A DNA stretch of 64,000 bases from Bacillota bacterium (GTDB lineage: Bacteria; Bacillota; Clostridia; Lachnospirales; Anaerotignaceae): positions 81,616 through 145,615 of the forward strand of contig JAETUG010000003.1 of assembly GCA_021768705.1 (NCBI GenBank), in the 5' to 3' direction. Shown here one piece after another: positions 52,712-62,900 of this stretch; position 1 is the stretch's first letter; each line of letters opens with the position of its first letter. A program made the position numbers and the translations under genes. The notes beneath the pieces were generated by a model that was not told the DNA's origin, searched no databases, and worked only from the letters and a program-made list of their open reading frames with translations.

Positions 52712-53695
52712 GTGTCGCAGGTTATATTTGATTATCATTATGGCTTGGAAGCTGAACAGTATGCCTTTTTTCGGATACCGAAGATTTTGATGAACGATCC
52801 ACTTTTTAGAACATTATCTCTGGAAGCAAAGGTATTGTATGGCATGATGATGGACAGGATGGTTCTATCTGCTAAGAATGGTTGGAAGGATGATGCAGGA
52901 AGAGTTTATATTTATTTTACGATAGAGGACATTTGTGAAAGTTTTAATTGTGGGAAGGATAAAGCTGTAAAAGCATTGAAGGAATTGGAGAAGGACATTG
53001 GTCTGATCGAGAGGAAAAAACAAGGACAAGGAAAACCAACTATGATTTTCGTAAAAAATTTTACAAGGATTATAGAAGAAGATAGCTGTGAAGGAGTTCC
53101 AGACTTCGGTAGAGTCGAAGTTAAGAATGCGGAAAATCAGAATCCTAGACTTCGGAAAATCAGAAGTCTGGAATACGAAAAATCAGAAGTCAAGACTATG
53201 GAAAAACAGACTTCTAGTTTTCTGGAAAATAGAAGTCAAGACTACGGAAAAACAGAAAGGAATAATACTGAGAAAAAACAGACTGACTATAGCAAAACGA
53301 ATCTATCTATCCATCAATCCCAAAATGAAATGATAGATGTGATTGATGGATACAGGCAGCAAGTGAAGGAGAAGATTTCTTTTGATTATTTGATGCAGCT
53401 ACATCCGTACAATACAGATTTGGTAGAAATTGTAGAACTAATTGTGGAGATTCTTTGTACTCAGGAAGAATTTATGAAAATTGGGAAGAAGCAGGTCTAT
53501 ACTGCTTTGGTACAGGATCGGATGAACCAGCTGGACTATACCCATATTGAATATATACTAGAGTGTATGAAAGAGTCACCATCAAATATCAGAAATATTA
53601 AAGCGTATTTGTTGGAATCTCTTTTTAATGCACCAGTAACGATAGGAAATTATTATAGTGCGAAAGTGAATCATGATTTTTATGGAAGTGGTTGA
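52712..53695 (+). CDS. repA: RepA_N-type replication initiator
   Basis: 327 residues. The N-terminal winged-helix (YAFFRIPKILMNDPLFRTLS, then IYFTIEDICESFNCGKDKA and ALKELEKDIGLIERKKQGQG) is the RepA_N signature of Gram-positive plasmids and ICEs. A charged, low-complexity linker (residues ~130-195) follows. The C-terminal part (ISFDYLMQLHPYNTDLVEIV .. LLESLFNAPVTIGNYYSAKV) is also typical of the ICE version. GTG 52712 follows GGGTGGAG; the frame continues to 52664 upstream. It should bind its origin, likely the repeats within the gene, for excised-circle replication. Confidence 0.88.
   Translation: MSQVIFDYHYGLEAEQYAFFRIPKILMNDPLFRTLSLEAKVLYGMMMDRMVLSAKNGWKDDAGRVYIYFTIEDICESFNCGKDKAVKALKELEKDIGLIERKKQGQGKPTMIFVKNFTRIIEEDSCEGVPDFGRVEVKNAENQNPRLRKIRSLEYEKSEVKTMEKQTSSFLENRSQDYGKTERNNTEKKQTDYSKTNLSIHQSQNEMIDVIDGYRQQVKEKISFDYLMQLHPYNTDLVEIVELIVEILCTQEEFMKIGKKQVYTALVQDRMNQLDYTHIEYILECMKESPSNIRNIKAYLLESLFNAPVTIGNYYSAKVNHDFYGSG
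53101..53285 (+). repeat. 46-bp iteron-like repeats within repA
   Basis: AGACTWYGG recurs at 53101, 53147, 53193 and 53239, exactly 46 bp apart, each followed by an inner half-unit with GGAAAAWCAGAAGTC-like sequence. As 46 is not a multiple of three, successive copies are read in different frames (PDFG, PRLRK, KTMEK, QDYGK). Conservation is thus at DNA level, as expected of an origin inside a RepA_N gene. Confidence 0.85.
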
Positions 53696-53697
53696 GT

Positions 53698-53726
53698 AAC
53701 AGAATGAAGAAGGTTCTGTTTTTTTA
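53698..53726 (+). terminator. Terminator of repA
   Basis: AACAGAA and TTCTGTT pair, with TTTTTTT after. Confidence 0.85.
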
Positions 53727-53752
53727 TTGTGAAAAAGAGGAGAGTGCTGTAA

Positions 53753-54568
53753 ATGAAAACAATAGCAATTGCAAATCAGAAAGGCGGCGTTGGAAAAACT
53801 ACTACAACAGTAAATCTTGGCATTGGTCTTGCACGGCAAGGAAATCGGGTATTGTTGATTGATTGCGATGCTCAGGGAAGCCTGACAGAAAGTTTGGGGT
53901 TTTCGCCAGCGGATCAGGTTTCACCTACGCTTTCAGATGTGTTTGGAAAGGTGATTTCTGATGAAGTAATAGACTCTAGTTTTGGCATTTTGAATCATAA
54001 TGAAAAAATTGATTTGATGCCGTCAAACATTGAATTGTCAGGTGTGGAAGTAACACTGGTAAATATGATGAGCAGAGAACTGATCCTGCGGCAGTATATC
54101 AATCAGGTGAAAGAAAACTACGATTATGTCTTGATTGACTGTATGCCATCTCTGGGGATGTTGACGATCAATGCACTGGCTGCGGCGGATAGTGTGATTA
54201 TTCCTGTAGAAGCACAGTATTTGCCCGTCAGAGGTCTTGAACAGCTGATTAAGACTATTGGTAAGGTAAAACGTCAGATCAATCCAAATCTGCGTATAGA
54301 GGGTATTTTAATGACTATGGTGGATAACCGTACAAATTTCTGTAAAGAAATTGTTTCTCTGATTAGAGAAAGTTATGGCAGAAATGTCTCTGTGTTTTCC
54401 AGTCAGATTCCGACATCTATTCGAGTAGCCGAAGCCAGTGTTTTAGGGAAAAGTATTTATGAGTATGACAAAAGAGGAACTGCGGCTATAGCATATGAAA
54501 AATTCACGAAGGAGGTGTTAGGAAATGAAAAGTCCCGCAAGAGAGATCAAAATGACTTCATACGATGA
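53753..54568 (+). CDS. parA: ParA partition ATPase
   Basis: 271 residues. The deviant Walker A is KGGVGKTTTTVNLG (GxKGGxxK type), with LLIDCDAQGSLTESLG (Walker A') and YVLIDCMPSLGMLTINALAA (Walker B). The protein moves or positions the element's DNA with ParB. AAAGAGGAGAGTGCTGTA precedes the ATG. It overlaps parB by 44 bp. With repA this forms a plasmid-like maintenance module in an ICE. Confidence 0.94.
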   Translation: MKTIAIANQKGGVGKTTTTVNLGIGLARQGNRVLLIDCDAQGSLTESLGFSPADQVSPTLSDVFGKVISDEVIDSSFGILNHNEKIDLMPSNIELSGVEVTLVNMMSRELILRQYINQVKENYDYVLIDCMPSLGMLTINALAAADSVIIPVEAQYLPVRGLEQLIKTIGKVKRQINPNLRIEGILMTMVDNRTNFCKEIVSLIRESYGRNVSVFSSQIPTSIRVAEASVLGKSIYEYDKRGTAAIAYEKFTKEVLGNEKSRKRDQNDFIR

Positions 54569-55457
54569 TTTGTTCAACATGAATGCACAGAATGTGGAAG
54601 AAAGTGTGGATAAAATTGTATATCTTCCTCTTTTGGAACTGCATACACCGAAGAACCATCCTTTCAAGGTGAATGACGATGCAGCGATGCAGGAAATGAC
54701 AGAAAGTGTGAAGCAAAGTGGTGTATTATCTCCCGGTATCGCAAGACCATTGGAAAATGGTGGTTACGAACTACTGGCAGGAAACCGACGAAAAAGAGCA
54801 TCTGAACTGGCTGGGTTAGATCAGATGCCGATCATTGTGAAGAATCTGACAGACGATGAAGCCATAATTCTGATGGTAGATTCTAATTTGCAGAGAGAAG
54901 AACTTCTGCCCAGTGAAAAGGCTTTTGCATATAAACTGAAATTGGATGCGATGAAACGGCAGGGAATCCGAAATGATTTAACTTTATCGCCAATGGCGAC
55001 AAAGTTAGATACTGCAGCAGAACTTGGAAAGCAAAGTGGAGAAAGCAGAGATCAAGTATTCCGTTATATTCGTCTGACAGAATTAACACCTGATCTTCTG
55101 GAATTGGTGGATGAAAAGAAAATTGCCTTTCGCCCTGCGGTGGAATTATCTTATTTGACGCAGGATGAGCAGAGGATTTTGTATGATGTAATAGACAGTG
55201 ATGAAGTATTCCCTTCCATCAAACAGGCGCAGGACTTGCGGCATTACAGCAAAGAGGGGCGTTTCAATGCAGATATTGTTATGGTGATACTGAATCAGGA
55301 AAAGCCTATAGAACATAAAATCACATTGGATGGAAATTGGGTACGAAAACGGTTTCCAAAATCTATGACCCCACAGCAGATCAAAGACCGTATCAATAAG
55401 GCATTGGATTTGCTGGAGAAAACGGAAAAGCAAAAACAGCAGAGAGAAGCACGATGA
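54525..55457 (+). CDS. parB: ParB-family partition protein
   Basis: 310 residues. ParB/Srx-type N-terminal domain: LELHTPKNHPFKVNDDAAMQ, VLSPGIARPLENGGYELLAG and NRRKRASELAGL; the GNRR-like phosphate motif is AGNRRKRAS. HTH near GESRDQVFRYIRLTEL. C-terminal charged tail with LLEKTEKQKQQREAR. The start follows AAGGAGGTGTTAGGA within parA. A hairpin terminator (55458) follows directly. Confidence 0.93.
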   Translation: MKSPAREIKMTSYDDLFNMNAQNVEESVDKIVYLPLLELHTPKNHPFKVNDDAAMQEMTESVKQSGVLSPGIARPLENGGYELLAGNRRKRASELAGLDQMPIIVKNLTDDEAIILMVDSNLQREELLPSEKAFAYKLKLDAMKRQGIRNDLTLSPMATKLDTAAELGKQSGESRDQVFRYIRLTELTPDLLELVDEKKIAFRPAVELSYLTQDEQRILYDVIDSDEVFPSIKQAQDLRHYSKEGRFNADIVMVILNQEKPIEHKITLDGNWVRKRFPKSMTPQQIKDRINKALDLLEKTEKQKQQREAR

Positions 55458-55480
55458 CCGCTGAAGCCAGCGGCTTTTTT
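55458..55480 (+). terminator. Terminator of parAB
   Basis: CCGCTG-AAGC-CAGCGG, then CTTTTTTAT. Confidence 0.85.
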
Positions 55481-55494
55481 ATTTGGAGGAAAAC

Positions 55495-56301
55495 ATGAAA
55501 AGAAATGAATTACCATTGTTCTGTTATACAACATTGCGGGAAACAGGAGAACTGGTTTTGATAAAGAGATATGAAAAAGGGTATTTCAAAACAGACTATA
55601 GTTCCGGTGATAGAAAAATGAACAAGGAAATGGAAGAATTTCTGAATCGGAAATACGGTATTACACCAGTGCAAAAAGAAGCATTGCACTGTGGTTCCTT
55701 ATTTGGCTGGCACCATTCTTTTACGAATCCGCAGGACTATATGGATAAAGGGATTTTGGACAAAACTGAGATGATAAGTGGGCATATCAAAGACCCTGTG
55801 ATGAGTGTGATGTATCCAGTGAAAGGGATTTTATATCAATACTATGTTGCAGGATATAAGATGCATTACTTGGACTTGTCTGCATTACCAGCAGGATATA
55901 TGGGGAAAGATGCAACCTATGTGATGGTTCCGGATTTAATCAAAGGAGTACCATTGATGCCTGTTCGAGTGGAAAAATCAGATAATGGGACTTATACATT
56001 GGATTTAGAAAATGGCTGTTTTACCAGTGAAAAGGAAATGAATCAATCTTATTCCATCATCGCAAGAGTACAGGTGGCGGATGTGGAATATGTCATGGCA
56101 GAAAACATGAATGCGCCATCCAGATATGTTATATGGGAACGAACTCCAGCCAATGATGACGGTGGAAAGAAGAACTATTATCTAGGCAATTATTTAGATA
56201 CAAGAGAATCTATGATTGATTTGTTTAAGACGAGGGTGCAGAACAAATTTCAGCTTTATCAGAAATTAAAACAGAAAGTGCAGAATGAAAAGGAAAGGTG
56301 A
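55495..56301 (+). CDS. ICE accessory protein of unknown function
   Basis: 268 residues, soluble, no signal peptide. I see no named domain. Distinct blocks are YTTLRETGELVLIKRYEKGY near the start, GWHHSFTNPQDYMDKG, a Gly-Met-rich middle (ALPAGYMGKDATYVMVPDLI) and a basic helical end (KFQLYQKLKQKVQNEKER). AT-rich codon use like its neighbours. TTTGGAGGAAAAC precedes the ATG. It is coupled to the next gene by overlapping stop and start region. Common cargo-type gene in such elements, role unknown. Confidence 0.65.
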   Translation: MKRNELPLFCYTTLRETGELVLIKRYEKGYFKTDYSSGDRKMNKEMEEFLNRKYGITPVQKEALHCGSLFGWHHSFTNPQDYMDKGILDKTEMISGHIKDPVMSVMYPVKGILYQYYVAGYKMHYLDLSALPAGYMGKDATYVMVPDLIKGVPLMPVRVEKSDNGTYTLDLENGCFTSEKEMNQSYSIIARVQVADVEYVMAENMNAPSRYVIWERTPANDDGGKKNYYLGNYLDTRESMIDLFKTRVQNKFQLYQKLKQKVQNEKER

Positions 56302-56306
56302 TGCGA

Positions 56307-56942
56307 ATGAGCAATTTTAGACCTCAGATTATAAAAGGCGTAGTGGCTTTTCCTAACGAAGAAGGAAATCGGGAAGTACGTTTTATAGATACGAAATATA
56401 ATCGATTCTTTTCTGTTCCGGATGGGGCAAATATTATTCTGACAAATTTTGAAGGTGAAAAACGGATTTTACCCTGTGAGTATATTGATGACTACCATGC
56501 ACAGGTGGGGAATGTAGTTTATCATATCTGCCAATTTGCGGAAGTCATGGAGGCAGCGGGTGCTATTTATTCTCCGGAACATCCAAGAAATGGAGATAAG
56601 GCAGATTATTATGAAGTATATCAGATCAGAAATCTGGAACTGACACCGTATGCTTTTTGTTCTTATGAATCTGCAAAAAAGAATTTCAATGCAGCAGATT
56701 ACCAGAAGGTGTACCAAGCGATGCTTTCACCAGAGGTAGATCTTGCAGATTTATTTATCAAGCATAATAGGGACGGCAGACCCTTCGGAGATAGGATGCA
56801 TTCTCTTTCTGTCAGTGATGTGATCGTTACAAAACGAAATGGAGAGAAGAAAGCATTTTATGTGGATGATTTTGGATTCAAAGCAGTGCCGAAGTTTTTA
56901 GAGAAAAAGAAGAAAATAAATTTTGATAAGGAACGAGGATAA
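56307..56942 (+). CDS. LPD28/YodL-type ICE accessory protein
   Basis: 211 residues. The first ~95 (PQIIKGVVAFPNEEGNREVR, VVYHICQFAEVMEAAG) resemble a large-polyvalent-protein-associated module (LPD28-like). The C-terminal part (YQKVYQAMLSPEVDLADLFI and DRMHSLSVSDVIVTKRNGEK, ending FGFKAVPKFL) matches the YodL-type domain. Such modules occur beside or inside the giant methylase-helicase proteins of phages and ICEs. AGGAAAGG at 56291 sets the start at 56307; ATGs at 56301 are too close to it. The giant gene follows 12 bp downstream. Role unproven. Confidence 0.7.
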   Translation: MSNFRPQIIKGVVAFPNEEGNREVRFIDTKYNRFFSVPDGANIILTNFEGEKRILPCEYIDDYHAQVGNVVYHICQFAEVMEAAGAIYSPEHPRNGDKADYYEVYQIRNLELTPYAFCSYESAKKNFNAADYQKVYQAMLSPEVDLADLFIKHNRDGRPFGDRMHSLSVSDVIVTKRNGEKKAFYVDDFGFKAVPKFLEKKKKINFDKERG

Positions 56943-56954
56943 GGAGGAAGGATT

Positions 56955-59900
56955 TTGGCATCGAAACTAAATGATATTATTCCTTTGATGGAACAGACAA
57001 CCAAGAATCTGACAACCAATCCTCAGAACTGGACGGCATTTCTCAGAACGGCAGGGAATAACTATAAGTATTCTTTCCATGACCAGGTGTTGATCTATGC
57101 TCAGCGTCCCAATGCGACTGCCTGTGCCCCTATTGATATGTGGAATAAGCGGTTCAGAAGATGGATCAACAGAGGTTCCAAAGGGATTGCACTAATCGAT
57201 GATACGAAAGAAAAACTGTGTCTGCGGTATGTTTTTGATATAGCAGATACTTTCAGCCATTATGGAAATGAAGTTCGGTTATGGCAGATGCAGCAACGCT
57301 TTCAGGAGGGGGTTGCAGAAACGCTGACGAATAGTTTTGGTACAGTAGATGGAAGTGATATTCCATCTATTTTGCTTTCTACGGCAAAAAATGCTGCGGA
57401 TGACCATTTTACGGATTATCTGGAAAATCTGATGGATGTGAAAGAAAGGAGTTTTCTGGATGATCTGGATGGACTGAGCATACAGGCTGCTTTTCGTCAG
57501 ATGTTGGAAAGTTCTATCGGATATATGTTGTTGACCCGTTGCGGCTATGATGCTTCAGAATATCTTAATACTGAGGATTTTACACAGATTTTCAACTTCA
57601 ATACGGTAGAAACCATTACTGTTCTTGGGACTGCATCCACTGACATTTCTGAAATGGTGCTGCGAGAAATCGAAAGTACCGTAAAAGGGATGATACGGGA
57701 AGAAAAAAGAACTGGTAAAAAATTTGCAGAAAATGAAATCACCATAGATAACGAAGGTGAAAGAGCAGAAGAAAAGAATGAAACAGAAAGGGGCGTCGAA
57801 GATGGACATCACTTACAGACAGATGGGCGATTACCAGCTGCCGGAACTGACACTGACAGCAGATCAGCCGAACATCGGGAAATACGGACGGATGCGGAAA
57901 GCGTATCTCAAGAACCACAAGAAAGCATATTACTCAACGCTGATTCTGAAAGGAAAACTGATGGAACATCTGGCGGAAATCGAACAGACAGCCCAGCGGC
58001 AGATAGAAGATCTGACGAAGCAGATGGCCCAGAAAACAGGACTGACCGAGGAAATGAAAGCCAAGGATCAGATGAACTGGGTAGGAATGATGAACAATAT
58101 CCATCAGGCGGCAGAAGAACAGATTCTGAACGACCTGATTTACAGCTAACTCCTTCTCTAAACGGCGGTAATGAAGAAAAAACATTGCCGCCCTTCCTCA
58201 ATGAAGAATTGCTGAACGAACTGTTTTGCAGTGAGCAGCATCTGAAGGTGAAACGCAGTGATGTGATCCAGTATTTCAGAGAACATACGGATATGGATCA
58301 GCGTGCAGAATATATGAAAGGTATTTACGGTGATTCCTATACAGAACTGCTTGTTCTGGATGGGCAGAGAGTAGGTTATAAGAAAGAAGATAAAGGACTT
58401 CTGACTTGGAAGGGCAGTTATCTGTCCAGAGAGGAAGAGTCCTTTTTTTCATGGGGAATCGTACAGGAATATGTAGCGAACCTCATCGAAAGAAATCTGT
58501 ATTTTCCTGCTCATCCGTTGCCTGTTTTGAAGCCAGTTGTGGAGCAGCTGTCTTTGTTTGGTGTGGAAACAGAAGAACAGGCGAAGCAGATCAAAGAAGT
58601 TCCTAAGCCAACATTTACGCTTTCTCAGCAGGTGATCGATGAAGTGTTGACCAGTGGCAGCAATAAGCGTGATACTCGACTGCGCATCTGTGCATGGTTT
58701 CAGAAAAATAAAGGGCTGGAACGGGATGCGGCATTTCTCCGTGAAGAATTTGGAAATGACGGAAAAGGATTTATCATTGGCGAAGAAAGAGTGACGGTCA
58801 GATATAATTTTGACGGTATTCGTATTGCAAGAGGTGTGAGCGTTGAACGATCCGATGAAAGTTCTTTGTTGACATGGAAACAGGTAGCAACCCGTATCCA
58901 AGAATTGCTGGATATGGGTCAGTTCATGCCGCAGGAGGAACTGGATCAGGTGAGAGAATGGGAACTGCGTGATGTGGCAGAAAAGATAAATCTATTGTAC
59001 CGTGACGAATTTCGGAATGTGCCTGATGAATACAAAATCGTTTCCCCTTATGGTATTAGTTACGATAAATTCATAGATGAAGTTTCAGAGAAACTGAAAG
59101 ATGATGACTGGGTGGAAGAAGTAGCGAAAAATATTAGTGATATAACGATGATGCTGCCAAATTATCCGCCCTCTTTTCGAATCATCCATGAGCCGGAAGA
59201 TGTCCATGAACGGGTTTTGGATTTATGCTATGTGCCTATGCCTTTTCGAGCACAGGATAGTTTTACTTTTGCAGAGGAAAGAAAATTCATTTCTGATGAT
59301 GAAATTGATGCTGTTTTTATCCGCAGAGGCAGTGGTATAGAAGGTGGAAAATACCGGATTTATACTTATTTTTCAAACGATCATACAGAAAAAGAAAAGG
59401 CAGACTTTTTGAAAGATGAATTTGGTACTGGCGGTATGGCTGCTATGGGGGACAATATAGACCATAGCAGTAAGGGTTTTGAATATAGCCGTGGAACCAT
59501 TGGGCGCCCTTACGATAAAGTCAAACTGACATGGCCGCAGGCAGCGAAGCGTATCGATAAGCTGATTGCAGAAAACCGCTACATGAGCCAGTCTGAATTG
59601 GAATATTACCCAGAGTATGAAAAAAGAATGCTGGCTGCAAGGATTCGCTCTTTTTATGAAAGAGTACCGCAGGATACACCAAAACCGTATTCGATGGATA
59701 TGGGGTGGAATGATACGATTGATGTTATCTGTAAGTTGTTGGATGATCAGGAACAAGTTCAGAAGTTGATTTCCGATATGACAGCGGTGCTGGACAATAT
59801 TGCCGACTTCGATAAGGACTATGCAAGGAAAAAAGAGATACTTGAAGTGCTGATTTCCTATGACAATGGCACTTATGCTCTAATCGGCACCAGAAATGAA

Positions 59901-62900
59901 AGTCCATATCCTGTTCCCGAAGAAAAGATAGAGCAGAAGGAAGAAAAACTTTCTTTGCCTGAAATTTCTGTTCCCAAGAAAGAGGAACCAGCGGAGCAAC
60001 AACCAGAAGGCGAGAAAATCAATTATCGTATTACAAATGATGCCTTGGGTGTTGGTAGTGACAGGGAAAAATGCAGAAATAATATCGAAGCCATCCGTAC
60101 TCTGCGTCAGATCGAGCAGGAAAATCGCCTTGCTACATCGGAAGAACAGGAGATACTTTCCAAGTACATTGGCTGGGGTGGTCTACCGCAGGTGTTTGAA
60201 GAAAACAATTCCTCTTGGGCGAATGAGTACCGAGAGTTACAGGGACTTCTGACACCGGAAGAATATGTTTCTGCCAGAAGTTCTGTTCTGAATGCCCATT
60301 ACACTTCTCCCGTTGTGATCCGTGCCATGTATCAGGCAATAGAAAACATGGGATTTCGCAGAGGGAATATTCTGGAGCCTGCCTGTGGTACGGGCAATTT
60401 CTTCGGTATGCTCCCAGAGAGTATGCAGGAAAGCAAACTGTACGGCGTGGAACTGGACAGTATCACAGGCAGAATTGCAAAACAACTATATCAGAAAAAC
60501 AATATCGCTGTTTGCGGATTTGAGGAAACAAATCTCCCAGACAGCTTTTTTGATGTGGCGGTGGGGAATGTTCCCTTTGGCAGCTTTAAAGTGCTGGATA
60601 GGAAATATGATAAGCACAATTTCCTCATCCATGATTATTTCTTTGCAAAGACTATTGATAAGGTACGTCCTGGCGGTGTGATTGCCTTTGTGACGAGCAA
60701 AGGCACGATGGATAAGAAGAACTCCTCAGTTCGAAAATACATCGCTCAGAGAGCTGATTTGTTGGGAGCTATCCGTTTACCTAATACAGCATTTCAGGCG
60801 AATGCAGGGACAGAGGTAACGACAGACATTCTTTTCCTGCAGAAGCGTGACCGTATTATCGACATTGAACCTGATTGGGTACATCTGGGACAGAATGAAG
60901 ATGGCATCCCTATGAACCAATATTTCCTTGACCATCCAGAAATGGTTCTTGGGGAAATGGAATATCACGAAGGGCTATATGGCGGTAAAAAGGTGACCAC
61001 TTGTAACCCGTTCCCTGACGCTGATCTGGGAGAACAGCTGACAGAAGCAATTACTCATATTCAGGGAGAAGTCAATGAGTACGAATTTGACGAAATTCTG
61101 GATGAGGAGCAGGATCAGTCTATTCCCGCAGACCCGACCATCCGAAACTTTAGTTATGCTTTAGTAGATGGCGACATCTATTATCGTGAAAACAGCCGCA
61201 TGTATCCTGCCAATGTTTCTGCAACGGCAGAAAGCCGCATTCGAGGGATGATCGGTATCCGTGACAGTGTCAGAAGGTTGATCGAATATCAGACGGAGGA
61301 ATATCCTGATAAGGATATTTTGGAAGAACAAAAAACGCTGAATAAACTGTATGATGCTTTTTCCAAGCAATATGGTTTGCTGAACAGTCGTGGTAACAAC
61401 ATGGCTTTCTCTCAGGACAGTAGCTATCCTTTGCTTTGCTCTCTGGAAATCTTGGACGAGCAGGGAAATCTGAAACGGAAAGCAGATATGTTTTCCAAAC
61501 GTACCATCAAGCCGAATGTAAAAGTGGACAGAGTTGATACAGCCAGTGAAGCATTGGCGGTTTCTCTTGCAGAACGGGCCTGTGTGGATATGGGCTTTAT
61601 GTCCGGTCTGACAGGCAGAGCCGAGGAAACATTATTCTCCGAACTGACTGGCGTTGTATTCCGAGATTATGATGGCTTTTCCAAAGAGGTATATACTTAT
61701 CGCACAGCAGATGATTTTCTTTCTGGTAATGTACGCCAGAAATTGAAGAAATATCAGCAGATGGCGGAATTATTTTCGACAGATCCGCAGTTGGCTGATG
61801 TGCTGAAAAGAAATATTGAAGCATTACAGCAGGTACAGCCGGAAGATCTGAAAGCCAGTGAGATTAGTGTAAGGCTGGGTTCTACTTGGCTGCCTGCAGA
61901 TGTGGCACAGCAGTTTACATACGAACTTCTGGATACACCTTACTATGCCAGACAGCAGATTAAAGTGTTGTATTCCAAGCATACAGGCGAATGGAATGTT
62001 ACTGCGAAAAGCTATGACAGAACCAATGTCAAAAGCGAAAACACCTATGGTACAAAGCGAATCAATGCCTATAAGATCATCGAAGATACGCTGAATCAGA
62101 GGGACGTTCGTATCTTTGATAAAATCGTTGATGCGGAAGGCAATGAAAGGCGTGTGCTGAACAAAAAAGAAACTGCCATTGCACAGAGCAAGCAGGAACT
62201 CATCAAACAGGCATTCAAGGACTGGGTATGGAAAGATGCCGACCGCAGGGAACGATTGGTAACACTGTATAATGAGCGTTTCAATTCCATTCGTCCTCGT
62301 GAATATGATGGCAGTCATATTCGGTTTTCCGGCATCAACCCAGAAATCACTCTCAGAAAGCATCAGATCAATGCCATCGCCCACATCATGTATGGCGGTA
62401 ATACACTGCTTGCTCACGAAGTAGGGGCGGGCAAAACCTTTGAGATGGTGGCTGCAGCCATGGAGAGTAAGCGTCTGGGACTGTGTGCGAAAACTTTGGT
62501 AGTAGTACCAAATCATATCACAGAACAGTTTGGTGCCGAATGGCTGCAATTATATCCTGCGGCAAATATCCTTGTTGCAACAAAGAAGGATTTTGAAACA
62601 AAGAACCGCAGGAAATTCTGCGGTAGGATTGCCACAGGGGAATATGATGCAGTCATTATCGGACATAGCCAGTTGGAGAAGATTCCTGTCAGCATAGAGC
62701 GACAGCAGCATATTTTGGAAAGCCAGATCGAAGAAATTGTAGAAGGTATCCGGGAAGCGAAGGCGGCAAGAAGTGAAAACTATACCATTAAGCAGATGGA
62801 GAAAACGAGAAAATCTCTGGAGGCAAAGTTGAAGAAACTGAACGATCAGAGCCGCAAAGATAACCTTGTGACCTTTGAAGAATTGGGCATTGACCGTCTG

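Noticed and set aside
53101..53285. CRISPR-like array
   Set aside because: The intervals are themselves related half-units, lie inside an open coding frame, and no cas genes are near.
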